The notes under the pieces were generated by a model, which saw only the letters and a list, made by a program, of their open reading frames with translations, did no database searches and was not told where the DNA came from. Positions 36,926 through 50,041 of a DNA stretch of 64,000 nt are shown in pieces. The stretch comes from Onchocerca volvulus (lineage: Eukaryota; Nematoda; Chromadorea; Rhabditida; Onchocercidae): NCBI GenBank assembly GCA_000499405.2, contig HG738139.1, positions 1,353,361 to 1,417,360 of the forward strand. The letters run 5' to 3'. The translations under genes and the position numbers were made by a program. The first letter of the stretch is position 1; the number at the start of each line of letters is the position of its first letter.

Positions 36926-37036
36926 ATGAAGTTGTCGAATTTGTTAATCGAGATTTTGGGTACACTTGTCCTCGTGATCATCATTTACTTCCGTTGTGTA
37001 TTTGTTAAAAAACAAATTTCCCAAATGGTAATTTGA
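36926..37036 (+). CDS. Small ORF for a single-span membrane peptide (36 aa), uncertain
   Basis: An ATG at 36926 opens MKLSNLLIEILGTLVLVIII, followed by YFRCVFVKKQISQMVI and TGA at 37034-37036. It has one strong hydrophobic helix with Lys residues on both sides. It ends 33 bases before the prp-3 ATG, so it may be a uORF, a short independent peptide, or chance. There is no homology argument. Confidence 0.2.
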   Translation: MKLSNLLIEILGTLVLVIIIYFRCVFVKKQISQMVI

Positions 37037-37069
37037 TGTCGATTAATTTTCAAGTTGGAAAATATAGCA

Positions 37070-40000
37070 ATGGGTGATCGCAATGTGGAGAAATTGATCC
37101 GAAAATATACTGATAAACGGGATGATAAACTTGTTGATATTGTGGAACGATGCTTACGGAAAGGTTATGATTACGAAAAGATGAGGGATCGTGTTAGTGA
37201 TCATGTCCGTGATTCAACCACTCGAAAGCGTTTAGTCGATGCGCTTTCTGATGCATTTCCACAATTTGCTCGAAGACGGAAACATCGGGTATGTTTTTTT
37301 CTTCCTATGTTTCGTTTGTTTTTTTCGGATAAAAATAAGCGTAAGTCCTAATCGATATCGTTGTTTATTAATTAGTTTTCGTGGTACCGGACACTTTGTT
37401 TTTGAAATGCAAACAATTTTTAATGCTGATTGGTTCTTTGCCTCATTACTTTCAAGATATGCATTTGAATTTCAAAATTTGGTATCTCTTATTAAGAATT
37501 TTGTTATCTCCAGAGCAATGAGAAAAATTTGGGTTATTGGTTAGTAGTTCATCGATGGGGTACTTTACAGTGCTTATATAAGTTCGCAGTTTATCAAGAT
37601 TATTTGTTATCTTCGTGAAGTTCCCGCAAAAATTAATGTTTTATACATGTTACTCATATGCATATTTTCTCGCACATCACTATTTCAAGTCATTCTCATT
37701 ATCTTTTCTTAATCGGCTCAGAGAATTTGGATTATCATTTTTTTCCTTTTTTTTTTTTTTTTTACTGCAATACGATTTTTAATATTTGAAATCGGATTTT
37801 TGTCACTAGTTCTCAAAAGATGATATTCCATGAATTTCAGTTCGAGGAGACGAAGGATGCAAAAGATGATGCATCACTGAAGAAGCCTAAACTTGAAGAA
37901 CGATTAGATTCTATTTCAGCACGAGTTACGCCAGTCATCACTAAACCGATAGTGTCGAATGCTTCTCTTATCAAAACAGAGCCGAAGAAATCAGATGAAA
38001 TTACGGAAGAAGTAAATTTTGATTTTATACGTTAAGAAATTAGTTTAAAAAGTAGATGGCAGGAGCTTCTAATGAACAATTTGTTTCTAGAAACTTGTAA
38101 TATCACGTGAAGTTAAATATTTTTATTTCATGCTCCATTTTGGCCGATTTGTAATTGATTTACGTTTACAACGATATAAAAGATGCAGACGAAAAATAAA
38201 ATACAATAATTGATATAGAAATGTATTTCAGTTTGTTCTTTCTGTAGAATTTTGTTGTAGTTTTGGAATTCTTGTATTTTACGAAGTGAACTGCATCACC
38301 ATTACATCTACTGGTTTACATAGAATAATTTCAGGAACTCAAAAGTAAGGAATTGATGTATCAAGCTCAAATGGCAATTGAGGAGCGGAAGCGACAATTA
38401 AATCTTACGGCAAGGCCTGGAATCGTAGCACAAGCTGTAATTTCGAAAGCTTCAAAACTAAATACGAAGGAAGCTAGCATGTTTATGAATTACTCAATGG
38501 AGAAAATTAATAGGTTCACAGTTTTTTTTTTCTTTTTTCAGATTATTTACTTCCAGAGAAATTTGAAGTTGTAAGACAATCCGGATTTTGCATAAATCTT
38601 TGCATTTTTAGGGTCAAAGAACTAAAAGAAAAATTAGCACAACGAACGGCAACAGTTGCGCAGCTGATCAAGAAGGAAGTAGACAGTGGAGCACTTTCAA
38701 AAACAAAACCAACTGATGAACCGGAGCAAAAAATTGTCGAGTACTTGGATCCTCGTATTAGGTCAGTACTTATTATTTCATTATTTGTAAATTGTAACTA
38801 ATGTACTAGTCTTAGATATGGGATGATTTTAATCGCTTAAACATAACTTCTAGTCAATGGATTCATTTCTAATATGCTCGAAGGTGAGTCTAAATTTGAT
38901 TTCAGTTTAAAATCTGCTCAACGAAAGCAACGAGCTATTGTTTTCCATGATAAAGGCGAATTTGAAAAATTAGCTCAACGTGAACGAGCCAAAGCTCGTT
39001 TAGCAATTTTGCAAGCAGAAATCACTCAAATAGCCAAGAAAACAGGGATGTCCTCTTCAGTAAAACTAGCTATGCTAACTCCCTCATCATCTGCGGTATG
39101 TTGATTACATTTTCTGATAAACAATTCTGCTTGAAGACAGAGGGAGGAGAAATGATTCATTGTCTTTCGTGAGTGTTGTTCGGGATTAATGGTACATCTT
39201 GTGTCGCTTCCAAATTTAATTGATTAAGTTTTCAGATAAGTGACGTCCCACTCGTAGAATGGTGGGATGAAGTCGTATTAAATGGTGGTTATAATATGAT
39301 ACCTGATGAGAATATTGATTCTGACAATAAATATGTGAAGACAATCACAAATCTAGTGGAGCATCCTATCCAGCTCAAACCCCCTGATGAACCTCTTCAG
39401 CCACAATATCTAAAGGTAAGGTGCTCTTTATGAATGAAATATAAATTCTGTTTTCCTTTTAATACTTTTGCTTGTATTTGAAATTTTTTTTTGTTTTATT
39501 CAAGGTTTATTTGACAAGTCGAGAACGGAAAAAGATCCGACGGCAGAACAGGAAAGAAGCACAAAAAGAGCAGACAGAAAAAATAAGGTTTTATTTTTTT
39601 TACTTTGTGAAGAACTGCTGACTATTCTTTCTCGTTTTTGTTTTGAATTTTGGATAATTTTTTTTTGTCTTATTGAAAATTCTCGTAGCAAAAATTTTTT
39701 TTTTTTCAGGTTAGGTCTAATCAAAGCTCCAGAGCCGAAAGTTAAGTTATCAAATTTGATGAGAGTACTGGGTTCGGATGCTGTCCAAGATCCGACTAAA
39801 GTTGAAGCTCATGTACGCAAGCAAATGGCTGAAAGACAGCGTAAGCATGAAGTGGCAAATCAACAAAGAAAGCTCACCAAAGAGCAACGATCGGAAAAGA
39901 AAATACGAAAAATTAAGGAAGATACTTCGTTAGCTGTCCATATGACAGTTTACAAGTTAGTTTGATTGAAATTCTTAAAATTCCATTTAATTGTTAGTAG

Positions 40001-41147
40001 AAACAACAATTCTTTAGATGTCAGAATTGGAATTCGAGGAATTAAGCTGTTATCCCAATAATGGAGTTAAATATTGTGAAGATGATATGACTGTTTGTTG
40101 AAATTTTATTCAGGCGAAAAATGAGAGATGAATAGATTCGTCCTTTTTCAGGGTCAAATCTTTGACTCATCCAGCAAAAAAATTTAAAGTTGAGATGAAC
40201 GCTAAGCAACTGCATATGACTGGTTTAATTCTGCTGCACAATAATATCAATCTTGTAATTGTTGAAGGCGGTAAGTTTGAAATTCATTAAATCTTATGTT
40301 TTAATTGGCATTTGGAATCTTGATTCTATTAAAAATGATGAATTACGTTTTTTATTTCAGGGCCAAAACAACAAAAAGCGTTCAAGAATTTGATGTTGAA
40401 TCGGATTAAATGGGCAGATGAAATTATAGGCCAAAAAAAAGAGGCTGAAAACAAGGATACACCTGGTGAAAGAAATGATTGTTCCCTGGTCGGTGAAATT
40501 TTCTTTAGACTTGAAAATTGGATGAGTTTGGAAGACAAAACTTAGTAAAAAAAATGCTGAGAATATTGAATTAATGAGGTAATGCAGAGAAAGATAGCTC
40601 TCCATCGATCTGTGTGTAATTTTCGCAATAATAAGACCAAGTTTTCATGCATGTTTTTAAGATTCTAATTCCTCTATAAATTGCCAGAGATCTTGAGTTA
40701 GTTTTCTTTCAGCTCATAAACTTTCATTTTTCTCACTTATGAAGCTATTTGTTAAATTGATTCATAAAGTTTCATCTTTTTAGCTAAAGGAAATATTCTT
40801 CCTAATATTATCAAACCATTCTTGCAACCTCTTGAAATGGAAATGAAAGATAGTGCTTGAAATAACCGTAAACAATCTTGATAGAGAGGCTATATATATA
40901 TTTAGATATTGTTAATGAGCAGGATAAAGTAAGGCGCATATGTGAATTTTTATTTGTTTTTTTTTTTTCAAGTTTTGAGTTTTAGATTTGGGAAGGTATC
41001 CAGAAACGACGAAATTTTGGTGAGGTGAAGTGTATGGTTGCTACATTAGAAAAGCAAGCAAGAGAAATTTTGGAAAAATACGGAGTGGCACATTTGTGGG
41101 ATCTCGCTTACAGCACTTCACTTTTGGCTGATGAAACCAGTAGCTAG
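37070..41147 (+). CDS. prp-3: U4/U6 small nuclear ribonucleoprotein Prp3
   Basis: Eleven exons (37070-37288, 37841-38011, 38335-38513, 38612-38761, 38906-39095, 39236-39415, 39505-39587, 39710-39955, 40152-40270, 40361-40488, 40986-41147) join in phase to give 608 aa (human 683). The N-terminal 65 residues resemble the PWI-type fold ([17 protein letters not shown]). The middle carries VEWWDEVVL and [15 protein letters not shown]. The Prp3 signature [20 protein letters not shown] follows. The C-terminal DUF1115 part has [21 protein letters not shown] and ends [16 protein letters not shown] with HLWDLAY. Prp3 binds U6 snRNA in the U4/U6.U5 tri-snRNP with Prp4. I start at ATG 37070; a TTG in frame upstream was rejected. 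The N terminus is somewhat shorter than in vertebrates. Confidence 0.95.
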
Positions 41148-42177
41148 GTTGTTATACCTAAGATTTATGCAAATTGTTATGTTTTAAAATAACGTAGCTC
41201 AAACTTCAGATATATCTAAATTGGAGAGGAGGTCAGGAAAATCAAATCATTATTTGGATTTATTTTAAGGTCGCAAGATTTGAAAGATATTTTCTTTATT
41301 CCTATGTAAAAATGTAAATTGTTTATTCAGTTTTTTTTCTTCTATGTTGAAATCAACTTTTACATTTTCTCGTCTTTTTCTTTTGTGTTTAATGTTTAGG
41401 AGGATTCTTAGTTGAGATTTTTTAGCTCAATACAGAATTGCGGCTCGTAAATTATCGTATTAAATGATTATTTATGTGAACTTTGACTTAATGGTAAATT
41501 ATTCTGTAATTTTCTGTATATCATTCTTACGTGTTGTTTTGCACTTTTATTGCATTCAAAAAGAATTCACAAGAATAATTTCCACCGATGGTACTGCTTT
41601 ATATCTCACAAATTCTTTGTTCTATAATAGAACATTTATCCTGTCCAACATTTTTAAACGGTTTTCGAATAAATAGTTTTGTTTGATTTGCTTTGCAGAA
41701 CTTTTTGTATATGGCAGTATGTATATTAAATTTCTGTTGCTCAAACTTTTTATTGAATTGTATGGCAAGTGATACATAGACGATGACTAAGGCAAGAGGA
41801 GAAAATTTAGTAGTTTGATGAACTGTAATATCGTTTGGCATATCTTCTATGGTAGGGTGACATCTATTTTTAGTTCATTAATCTGGAAGTTCAGGAAACA
41901 TTGGTATTAATAACTTATTTTGGAGCTTCATTATTCATCTCGTGTAATTAAAGAAAAAGAAAGAAGAATTTCAAACTAAGCTGCCAAATCTTGAAGCCAA
42001 ATTCCAAATTAGATTGCCAAAGAAGCCAAATTCTAGACTGGGCCGCTAAGTCCTGCAAGTCAACTAGCTTTTCAGTCAGGCTATATTATTGCATTTATAA
42101 GTACGGCATTCATTCATTATAGCAATGAAAAACATTTGTTTCTCAAGATTTTTTAAAAATTTAGGCAATGATGAAAG
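41148..42177. other. Intergenic region after prp-3
   Basis: No exon is supported. A short imperfect direct repeat of GCCAAATTC / TTGCCAAA-type units lies at about 41,980-42,040. A TTTTTAAAAATTTAG acceptor lies a few bases before the next gene start, consistent with trans-splicing. Confidence 0.5.
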
Positions 42178-45100
42178 ATGGAAACTGACATACCAGATGT
42201 ATTGCATGAAAAAGTGAAGCAAATGGATGCTGAAGTGGAAAGGTTGAGGAAAGTGCTTCAAGCAAAGGAAGCTATTTTAGATGACGTACTTTGTTCCATA
42301 AATCAACTTCCAAAGCATCCACTTAATACGAACTTGATTCAAGTAAGCAATTTTCGTTCTACATCTTCTTCTTTTCCTTTGTTGTAGAATATCTTGAACT
42401 AGGAAATGAAGCAATCAGAAAATATTAATTTGATTGATTAGTTCAACTTACAAATGACTTTTAATGATTGTGGAGATATCATTTTCTTGATATAAGGCAT
42501 AAATAAACACAAGAAAAAATATTTTTTATTAGGCTATACTGAAAAATTCAGGTTTTTCATTTAAATCTGAATTTGACAAAATATTTTATTCAAAATAGTA
42601 GGAATTTTTATAAAAATGGTTAAAATTTTAATCAAAAATGTTTTTTAACACATTTCCACACTTCCCTCCACATCTTCATCTTTTCCTTTGTTGTAGAATA
42701 TCTTGAACTTAGAATTGGAGCAGTCAGAAAATATTAATTTGAATGGTTTCAAATGTTGCATTGCTTGGAGTGCATTGTTTCTAGACAATATTTGCATCGC
42801 TATCAAAGTGGAAAATGATACACACCATAGTATGTCAGTTTTTTTTGGCTTTAATCTAAAATATTTTTCGACAAATTTTCAAAAAAATGTTTTTGATTTT
42901 AATGAAATAATTAAAAATAACTCAAAAAGATTAATAATTGCAGCTTCAAATACATTTCTTTTTCTTTCAATTTCCATCATACGGAAGATGCCGAAAGAGT
43001 TCAAACATGATGAAGCCTAAATAATTAAATCAGTTGTATTTTCTTTGTTTTTTTTTCTGCTAGAATTGTTTTTTTACAGCATATTTTCTTCACTTCTCTC
43101 AATATTTCTTTCATTATTTTTCTAAAATTCTTCAATGACCTTTATTGGAAATCATAATTAAAACTACATTGTTGAAATGAGATATGAAAAAGACTTTTAG
43201 ACTTGAAATTATCACAGTATTAAATAATATGGTCATTTTAAATCTGAATTTTTTGATAGTTTCTCATCAACTTTCTTGTTAGATCGCAATTAAATTTCTA
43301 AAAATTCATAAAACTTCAATTTCTTTGTAAGTTTAATTTTAGATTGCCTTCATGTGCTGCTATTTGCAACTGTGATTTATCAGATACAGTGACTATCATT
43401 TTCGATGATTTACTAACAACTCAGTACATTTCGTGAGTGTATTTGAAATTTTTCCCTTTTATTTAATTCTGAAGTTTTCAATAGAAGCTATATAATGAGA
43501 TTAAAGCTCCATTATTCTGATATTCGAAACAAGTTTTCAAGAAAAAATCACTACTGTGAAGTGTCCGTAAACATATACATTTGCAAAAAATGCGCTTATG
43601 CTAACTTGCATCAAGACACGAAGTTGTGAGCGAAATAGTTCACAATAATTTTATTGATATAAAATCAGTTTGCTTTTTTTGAAATTTTGGTTTCATTTTT
43701 TCAAATAAGAAATATTTTTATATTTTGTCATGTTATTTTAAATAAATAAATATAAGCTTTTAATATTTAAATGGATACTATTTAATTTTTCAGAACAAAT
43801 TTTTCAAAACTCGTAAAATTGAATAGCAGATTGAGCATTTGAACGATAAAACTATTCTTAAATAATTTTAGACCTAAAAGTAATCGAACATTATTGGTTA
43901 GTTTTCGAAAAGGACTTTTGCTTAGCAAGCAAATAATATTGGTGTTAGATTGTGATTTTGTAACCATATCAGATTCATGTTCGGACTTGGCTATATTATC
44001 CTTTCTTCCATCAAGTATTCGCAACAAACAAATGCGGATTGTAAATGTTCTTGATTTTGATGAGCCGTTGAAAAGCTTTGCATTATCTGAAATGGATGAT
44101 CTTTCTTTGAAAGGTTTTATTTTATTCTAATCTTCGTTGCCTTAATATTAAGGTCTTTACAAGTTTAAGACTGCAATTTTTATTTCTTCATAGAATAGTT
44201 AAATAAACATCCATTTCAAATTTTCATCTATTGTACTAGCTCATTAGTAGAAATGTACCATATTAAGAACATTTCTTACATATGATTACCAAATAAAAGA
44301 TGATTTGTTCCTTTAAATTTTATCTTATTTTCATCAAATCGGTAGTCATTGTCGGAATTTATTTGATTTATTTGTTTTTTTCAAATTCATTTTGTTCCCT
44401 GACAAAATTTCAAAATTTCAGAAGGATTGGAATTATATCAGTGCCTTTATGCTTGTCACTTCTCTAAATTGCTCAATATTACGCCGTCCCATTTGCGCAA
44501 TGTTCTCCATAATATCGGAAAATTTAGAGAAGTAGATTTTGGTGCTTGGCAACTTTTTATCGGTGAACCGGATACGATATGGAATACTTTCATAATTTAT
44601 GTAAATTCAATATTTACGGAAGGCCTATCATTTCAATGTCGACTTTTCTCAAGGTGATTTTTTTCGACCGGAAAATGTTGTCCAGCAACATTGCAGGATT
44701 CTAATTATTTATCAAAATTTATATTTGCAAAATTATATTGGAAATTCATAACGGAATACTGTGGACAAAATTAATTTAAAATTGAATTTCTTAGCTTAAA
44801 ATCTTTTAGTGAACTTATGGGAATTAAACATGCGAATTACTTTAAAAATAGTTAAACTTGAATTATTACGAATAAATTGTTTGTCCTACTGCTTTATTCA
44901 AATGTATGCACTTCTGATCCTTCATAATATGTTTCCTTAATTTGCAGAAATGAATGTGATATGCACCTTATGGCAAAAATTCTGGATGAAAGCAGTACAA
45001 GTTCATGACATTATGCGACACTTATTAAGGATGTATGTGAAGAAACAGATTATAAATGAAATCGAAAAAGTTGTTGGACTAGATTTCTTATTTCACTTTT

Positions 45101-45372
45101 CCTTCCTAACTTTCCTCCCGCGATCTGGATTAAAAGTGGATTTGAAATCTCAATTCAATTGTTAAAGAATTTCTACACTCCTAACTTTTTAAAAACTTTA
45201 CGATCAAATTGTTGCACTAGAATCATTCGCATCCAATTCATTTAGTTTTTTCTCTTTTTTTCTATGAAGAAGTCGTGCAATAGAAATGCACTGCTATGCC
45301 ATAGCAAATTTGAAACATGCTATTCAAAGATTATTGAAAGTCTCTTTATCGGATTTACGTATGGATAAATAA
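42178..45372 (+). CDS. Unrecognised protein with N-terminal coiled coil, six exons, two possible last exons
   Basis: I do not recognise this gene. Exons 42178-42342, 42697-42833, 43343-43432, 43872-44113 and 44422-44653 join in phase. The last exon is either 44948-45008 (ends ILDESSTSS, 308 aa) or 45270/45273-45372 (ends QRLLKVSLSDLRMDK, about 322 aa). The second option is followed at once by AATAAA. The N terminus is a short coiled coil (VKQMDAEVERLRKVLQAKEA). The rest looks like a compact mixed alpha/beta domain (KQIILVLDCDFVTISDSCSD; AWQLFIGEPDTIWNTFIIYV). No catalytic motif, signal peptide or membrane span is evident. Exon 2 uses a weak GTCAGT donor, chosen because it alone keeps the phase. 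The model is by eye and the 3' end is uncertain. Confidence 0.6.
42362..42447 (+). pseudogene. Duplicated, broken copy of exon 2 and its acceptor
   Basis: The sequence CTTTTCCTTTGTTGTAGAAT through TCAGAAAATATTAATTTG repeats that around 42678-42735, which is the exon 2 acceptor and exon start of the unrecognised gene. The first copy has base changes, including an early TAG in frame, so it cannot replace exon 2. It still keeps the TTGTTGTAG acceptor. Confidence 0.7.
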
Positions 45373-47210
45373 AACTACTATATCTCTTCTTTTCTACCAA
45401 ACGCAAAAACTGATTTATTATTTTATCTAAAAATCATTATTATTGCAGTCTCTTTTACAATAATGATATCGTTTATCTCAAAATAAAAATTAATAAAGGT
45501 CCAATGTTTCACGCTAAAACCATGAATTCTAAATCCTGACTCTCGAAAAATATAACATCTCTTCAAATTACTGAGGTTCCGAAGCTCATGAAAAACAATA
45601 GTAATCACAGCCCTACAAGTATCGCGGAGCACTTAAAACTTTTCTCTTTTTTTCAAAGTGTTCCATAACACAATTGTGGTGAAGTGCTTAAAGAAAAGTA
45701 AAGTAAAAGAAATATAAATGATATAATTGAAATCAAAAAATCAAATAAATATAAATAAAATACTCAAAAGTGACTAGATTGGAAGTAGAGATTTTGTTGA
45801 AAATTTTAAAAAATTTAATATTTCTGATCTAATTTAATAATTACTTTTGAGATTGATTTATTTTAAAAAACAATTTATAATATTGCTTATTATCAATAAA
45901 CTACTTGAGAAAACTGGATGATTTTATGAGAATAGCAATAATTATAAAATTGTTAAAACAGGACAATATTTATAAAAATATTTAATATGTTAAAATAACA
46001 ATATTTATCTTTCTGTTGTAACTCCTTGAAAACAATGCCATTAAAATAAAATTAAAAAATTACTGCTTAATTTTTTTAATATCTGAATGCAAAGAATTAT
46101 TATAATTGGAATTTTGGAAATAAATTGTTAATAAATTACGACGTGAAATATGACGTAACATGATATTGTATTAATGATTGATGAATCACGTGAAATTTTT
46201 TTGGTAATGACGTGCATCGATAATATATTCATTTTTGCAATTCTAATTATTTTTATGGAGCATTTCACAGGTGAATTCATTTATTCACACGCATGAATAA
46301 TTTGTTAGAGATAGGAAAAATTGAACCATCGAAAATAATGTAATTAAAAATATTGAAAATATTGCAAAGGAGTATGCATTTTCAGTACTTATTTACTGTT
46401 TACAATTTTTAGAACTTTTTCCAATAAAAATAACACTTATTCTGATGTAACGTTGTACTTGATAAAAATTCTGTTTTTAATTTTAATATATGACTCCTTC
46501 TTGCAAAATCCAAAATATTCGAATGTCTTATCGAAAACAATATCAGAAAAATTGACAAAACTAGGATTTTTACTGCGTCGAAATTCTAACAAACATGATC
46601 AATGTTGTTGATTCTAAAAATCTAGATACTAAATTTAATATTAAGAAATATTTATGTCTGTCAGTTAAAAATATAAGCTAATAAGTTTTCCTTTTTAATT
46701 TTCAAAATTAAAAAAAAATTTTTTTGTTTGCTAAAGTCAATGGATTGAATGAATACTATACATAAAAAATATGAAATTGCAGCATTTTGATGAAAGCATA
46801 TTAGAATTTAGATGGATTCAGTATTCCTGTTTATTGAAATTTAGAGAATTTGTTAATTTCCAAAATTTCCCCATTTAATATTCATTTATTGGCATCAGTT
46901 CCGAATAAGCGAAATTATTTCTTTATGTTTTGAAGAAATCAACATAAATCGTGCAAACTTTTAACATATATTGGTGTTTATAACTTATGAAAATTGCAAA
47001 GATATTCACTTAATCAAGAAAATGTTGTATAATATATGCAATTATACGAATGAAACAAATAAAACGGTAAAAAACGACAGAAATGTGCAAATGATTTTGA
47101 ACCCCTCCAATAATTTAGAAAATAAATTATTCTTTTTTTTTTTTTTTTGTTCGTATTTGTCATGAAAATATCTTTGTTACGAAATTTTTTTGAATCTTCC
47201 ATGAAATTCC
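45373..47210. other. Intergenic AT-rich region before the Helitron
   Basis: About 1.8 kb in which I see no exon or RNA gene. A long T tract (about 47133-47147) lies just before the start of the Helitron inverted repeat. Confidence 0.55.
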
Positions 47211-49185
47211 ATTCATTTTCACTTCTTAATCTTCCCATTTGGAAACCAGATGTGAAACTTATCCACTCCCACTTGTTAATCTTTATAAGCTTTATTGAAT
47301 TGAACGAGATATCGTTTTATATGAAATAAAACCCTACCATCAACTCCACGCTTCTCACAGTTTTCTTCAAACATCACAACGCTTCAACTTTCAACTTATT
47401 TTTCTTGATCCTACTCAACCACCCACTATTCCTTTCAACAATTTATTTATATTTCGCTTCAACTTAACCAAGTTCTTCTTCTAACAACCTCAATCGAAAT
47501 ATTAGCTGTATTTTACTACTATTGACATCACCTTCAACGAATTCGACAAAAACTGACGACAATCGTAGTTTGTTTAAATATGCCACGTTCTCCGCCAACT
47601 CGCTTTCTTGTTTTGCATCATTCGAATGATTTTCTACTCACATTTCATGTGTAATAAATAGGCAGTTCCGAATATAATAGTGTTTTCGCAATCGCATTAT
47701 TTTGACATAATGTGAGGAAACCAGTCAACTTTTGTGGCTGATTAATTCAGACCTATTTGTTGCATATTTGCAGCTGTGAAATAAACACGTCAATTTTCCA
47801 AATATATTGCCAAGTGAAAATCATTTGAACTTCGTTCATGTATGGGAAATGAAAGAATTCGCCATACAGCTTCATTGCTGTTTATATATCTTCCAGCTTG
47901 ATATTGTGCGATTTCATCGATATGTAATACTGCATTCCTATCCTTTCTTTCTGGCTGCATGCCAAAAACTGCCATATCGCTGCTTTTATTCACCTGCTTA
48001 CAAATGTATTCAGTCGATTTAACGGAGTTACAGTATTCCACATTTATGTGCGTTTTGTATGTTTTTAATAGTAAAGCGAATATGGAAAAACCCACCGGTC
48101 ATTACTATTTCGCATTTCTATGATTGCCAATGATTGCCAATTTACCGCCATCTTCTACTAATCTTTTTCTGTATAAAGGATATTCATCTTTTCCTGTAAC
48201 TGTATTGGACACCAATGCTCGAGGATATTGCTTAGAGCTTTTTCGTCTATCATGCATGGTGAATTTGGATTCAGTGTACCGCAAGGTCCATCTATCATAT
48301 TTTTCGTCACAACTTCACACAAATTTTATCGACGTCAGCATCGGGTATTTCAGTGCATATTACATCGTCGATTTCGTTTGAAATGATTTCGTCATAAAGC
48401 CAGGTTGTTTATGTGCATGTGGCAATCCTGTCTTCTGTCATTCTACTAAGTACATCCAGCAGCGCACAGATCCAAATACTTCATGTGTTACTATGAAATC
48501 CATCAGCGATTTCAGCCTCTGTCTGAAACACATGCTGATGTCATGCCTATCCATTGGGATGCCCAGGAAATAAGAGATTTTGTATATCATCCCAAGCTGG
48601 ATTGCATGTGAATGTAATGAATAGGTCTGGACGCCCGTATTGGCGAACATATGCAATTACGTCTTGAGCGTACTCATGCATATGAGTGGATTGCCTGCAT
48701 ATGAAAATGGCAAAATCGTTAGTCTTCCAATTTTAATTGTATTGCCATCGTTTAAAACTGCATCTCGCAAATGAATGTATTCTTCAGAGCGAATTTTGGT
48801 CTGATTCAAACTGATGAATATCAAACGTTCTGTTTCGATTTTTGCATACATATCTACGATATATCGATGAAACATCTGATGACATTTCAAAATGTGATTG
48901 TCTTCATTCTCTCAAATCATTAATCGGTACGAATAATAGACCACTGCGCTGCATTTCTTAATTGTTTCTTCGCCACTGATTGGATTTTTGATCTTAACGT
49001 TGAAGTGATATCCATCGGCATCGTCTCAAAAAATGATTGGATATTGCAGAGCAGCGTAGCATCGCTGAATTTCTGCAATTTTTTTCAATTGATCGCTTCT
49101 CCGGTGAAGAACAATATCTCTGGGTAGGAATTGATCTCCGTTTATAACAACTGTCACTTCTTCTATAGTTGGAGCATTGAAACTT
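47211..49185 (-). repeat. Left arm of the 1,975-base inverted repeat
   Basis: The reverse complement matches 50042-52016 position for position (paired coordinates sum to 99227 throughout), so there is no net length change. Only two base differences were noticed, near 48,865 and 48,585. It carries the Rep-domain pseudogene in minus orientation, including its stops and frameshifts. Confidence 0.95.
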
Positions 49186-49936
49186 GATCGATTAATTGCA
49201 AATCAAACTGAAGAACGAGTATCAACGAATGAGCCAAAAAGACAAACAATGGCTCAAATGCGAGCGGGCGACGTGCAGCCAGACTTGAGAATGCACGGTT
49301 GCGAACTCGATTATCTTCGGCAACTTCAGATTTGTTTCCTTCTGAACAGAATGAACGTGATAAACTGAGAGTGGCTGAAAGGCGTCATTGAGAAACAGGA
49401 AATCAACGTCAAACATGACTCTGTGCTCAGCAATCACGCGATTATAATCGCCTTGCATTCCATTACAATCCAGCTGATGATTATAGTTTGAGTCCGCATG
49501 TTCTCATTGGCACTGTGAATGAAGTATGTCCTTATTGCAAGGCTCTGAAATCTAAAGGAGAAGAGAAAAGAATGTGTTATGCCGCAGGAAAAATTAAACT
49601 ACCTCAACTTGAAGGACCGCCAGAGCCATTAAAAACTTTGCTTGCCGGATATGCAACCGAATCAGAGCATTTCCATCTAAAATCAGGAAATACAACTTGT
49701 GCTTCCAAATGACATCATTCGGTACAAAAATCGTAACAATTCATGTCAACTTTCAAAGTGAAAGGACAAATTTATCATAAAACTGGTTCATTGCTTCCGT
49801 TGCCAGACAGTCAGAAAATAAATTTGTATTTCATCAGTGCTAGCAATGACGAATTGAATACACGCTGCGGAATTCATACCGACATAGAAAGATCCGTCGT
49901 TTCCTAACTGCAACAGCTTCCCCACGAAAAAAAAAA
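49186..49936 (+). pseudogene. Helitron RepHel N-terminal region (broken)
   Basis: This is the spacer between the arms. It encodes fragments typical of the RepHel N terminus: IANQTEERVSTNEPKRQTMA; then the Cys-containing PHVLIGTVNEVCPYCKALKS with KIKLPQLEGPPEPLKTLLAG (within 49488-49712). After a frameshift, TFKVKGQIYHKTGSLLPL-like residues and a LNTRCGIHTD-like stretch follow (about 49,740-49,890). The continuation into Rep at 50042 is in + orientation, showing which way the element reads. Confidence 0.75.
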
Positions 49937-50041
49937 AAAAACAATTTAGTGCGTTTGTCCAAAACAGCAATTGATGTGATGCCATTTGACACACAAGATT
50001 ATTATTCATGCTTAAAAAACGCCTGCTAGAGAACACGTGCG

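Noticed and set aside
37055..37069. Starting prp-3 at TTG 37055
   Set aside because: ATG at 37070 is the first proper start, and a TTTTCAAG acceptor-like sequence ends at about 37054.
44950..45165. 71-codon frame starting at the ATG at 44950
   Set aside because: It is a different frame from the phase delivered by exon 5 and has no acceptor in the needed phase; it is probably a shadow.
47790..48890. Minus-strand and plus-strand ORFs in the left Helitron arm as separate genes
   Set aside because: They are the inverted copy of the Rep pseudogene fragments, or its opposite-strand shadow, and carry the same breaks. They are not independent genes.
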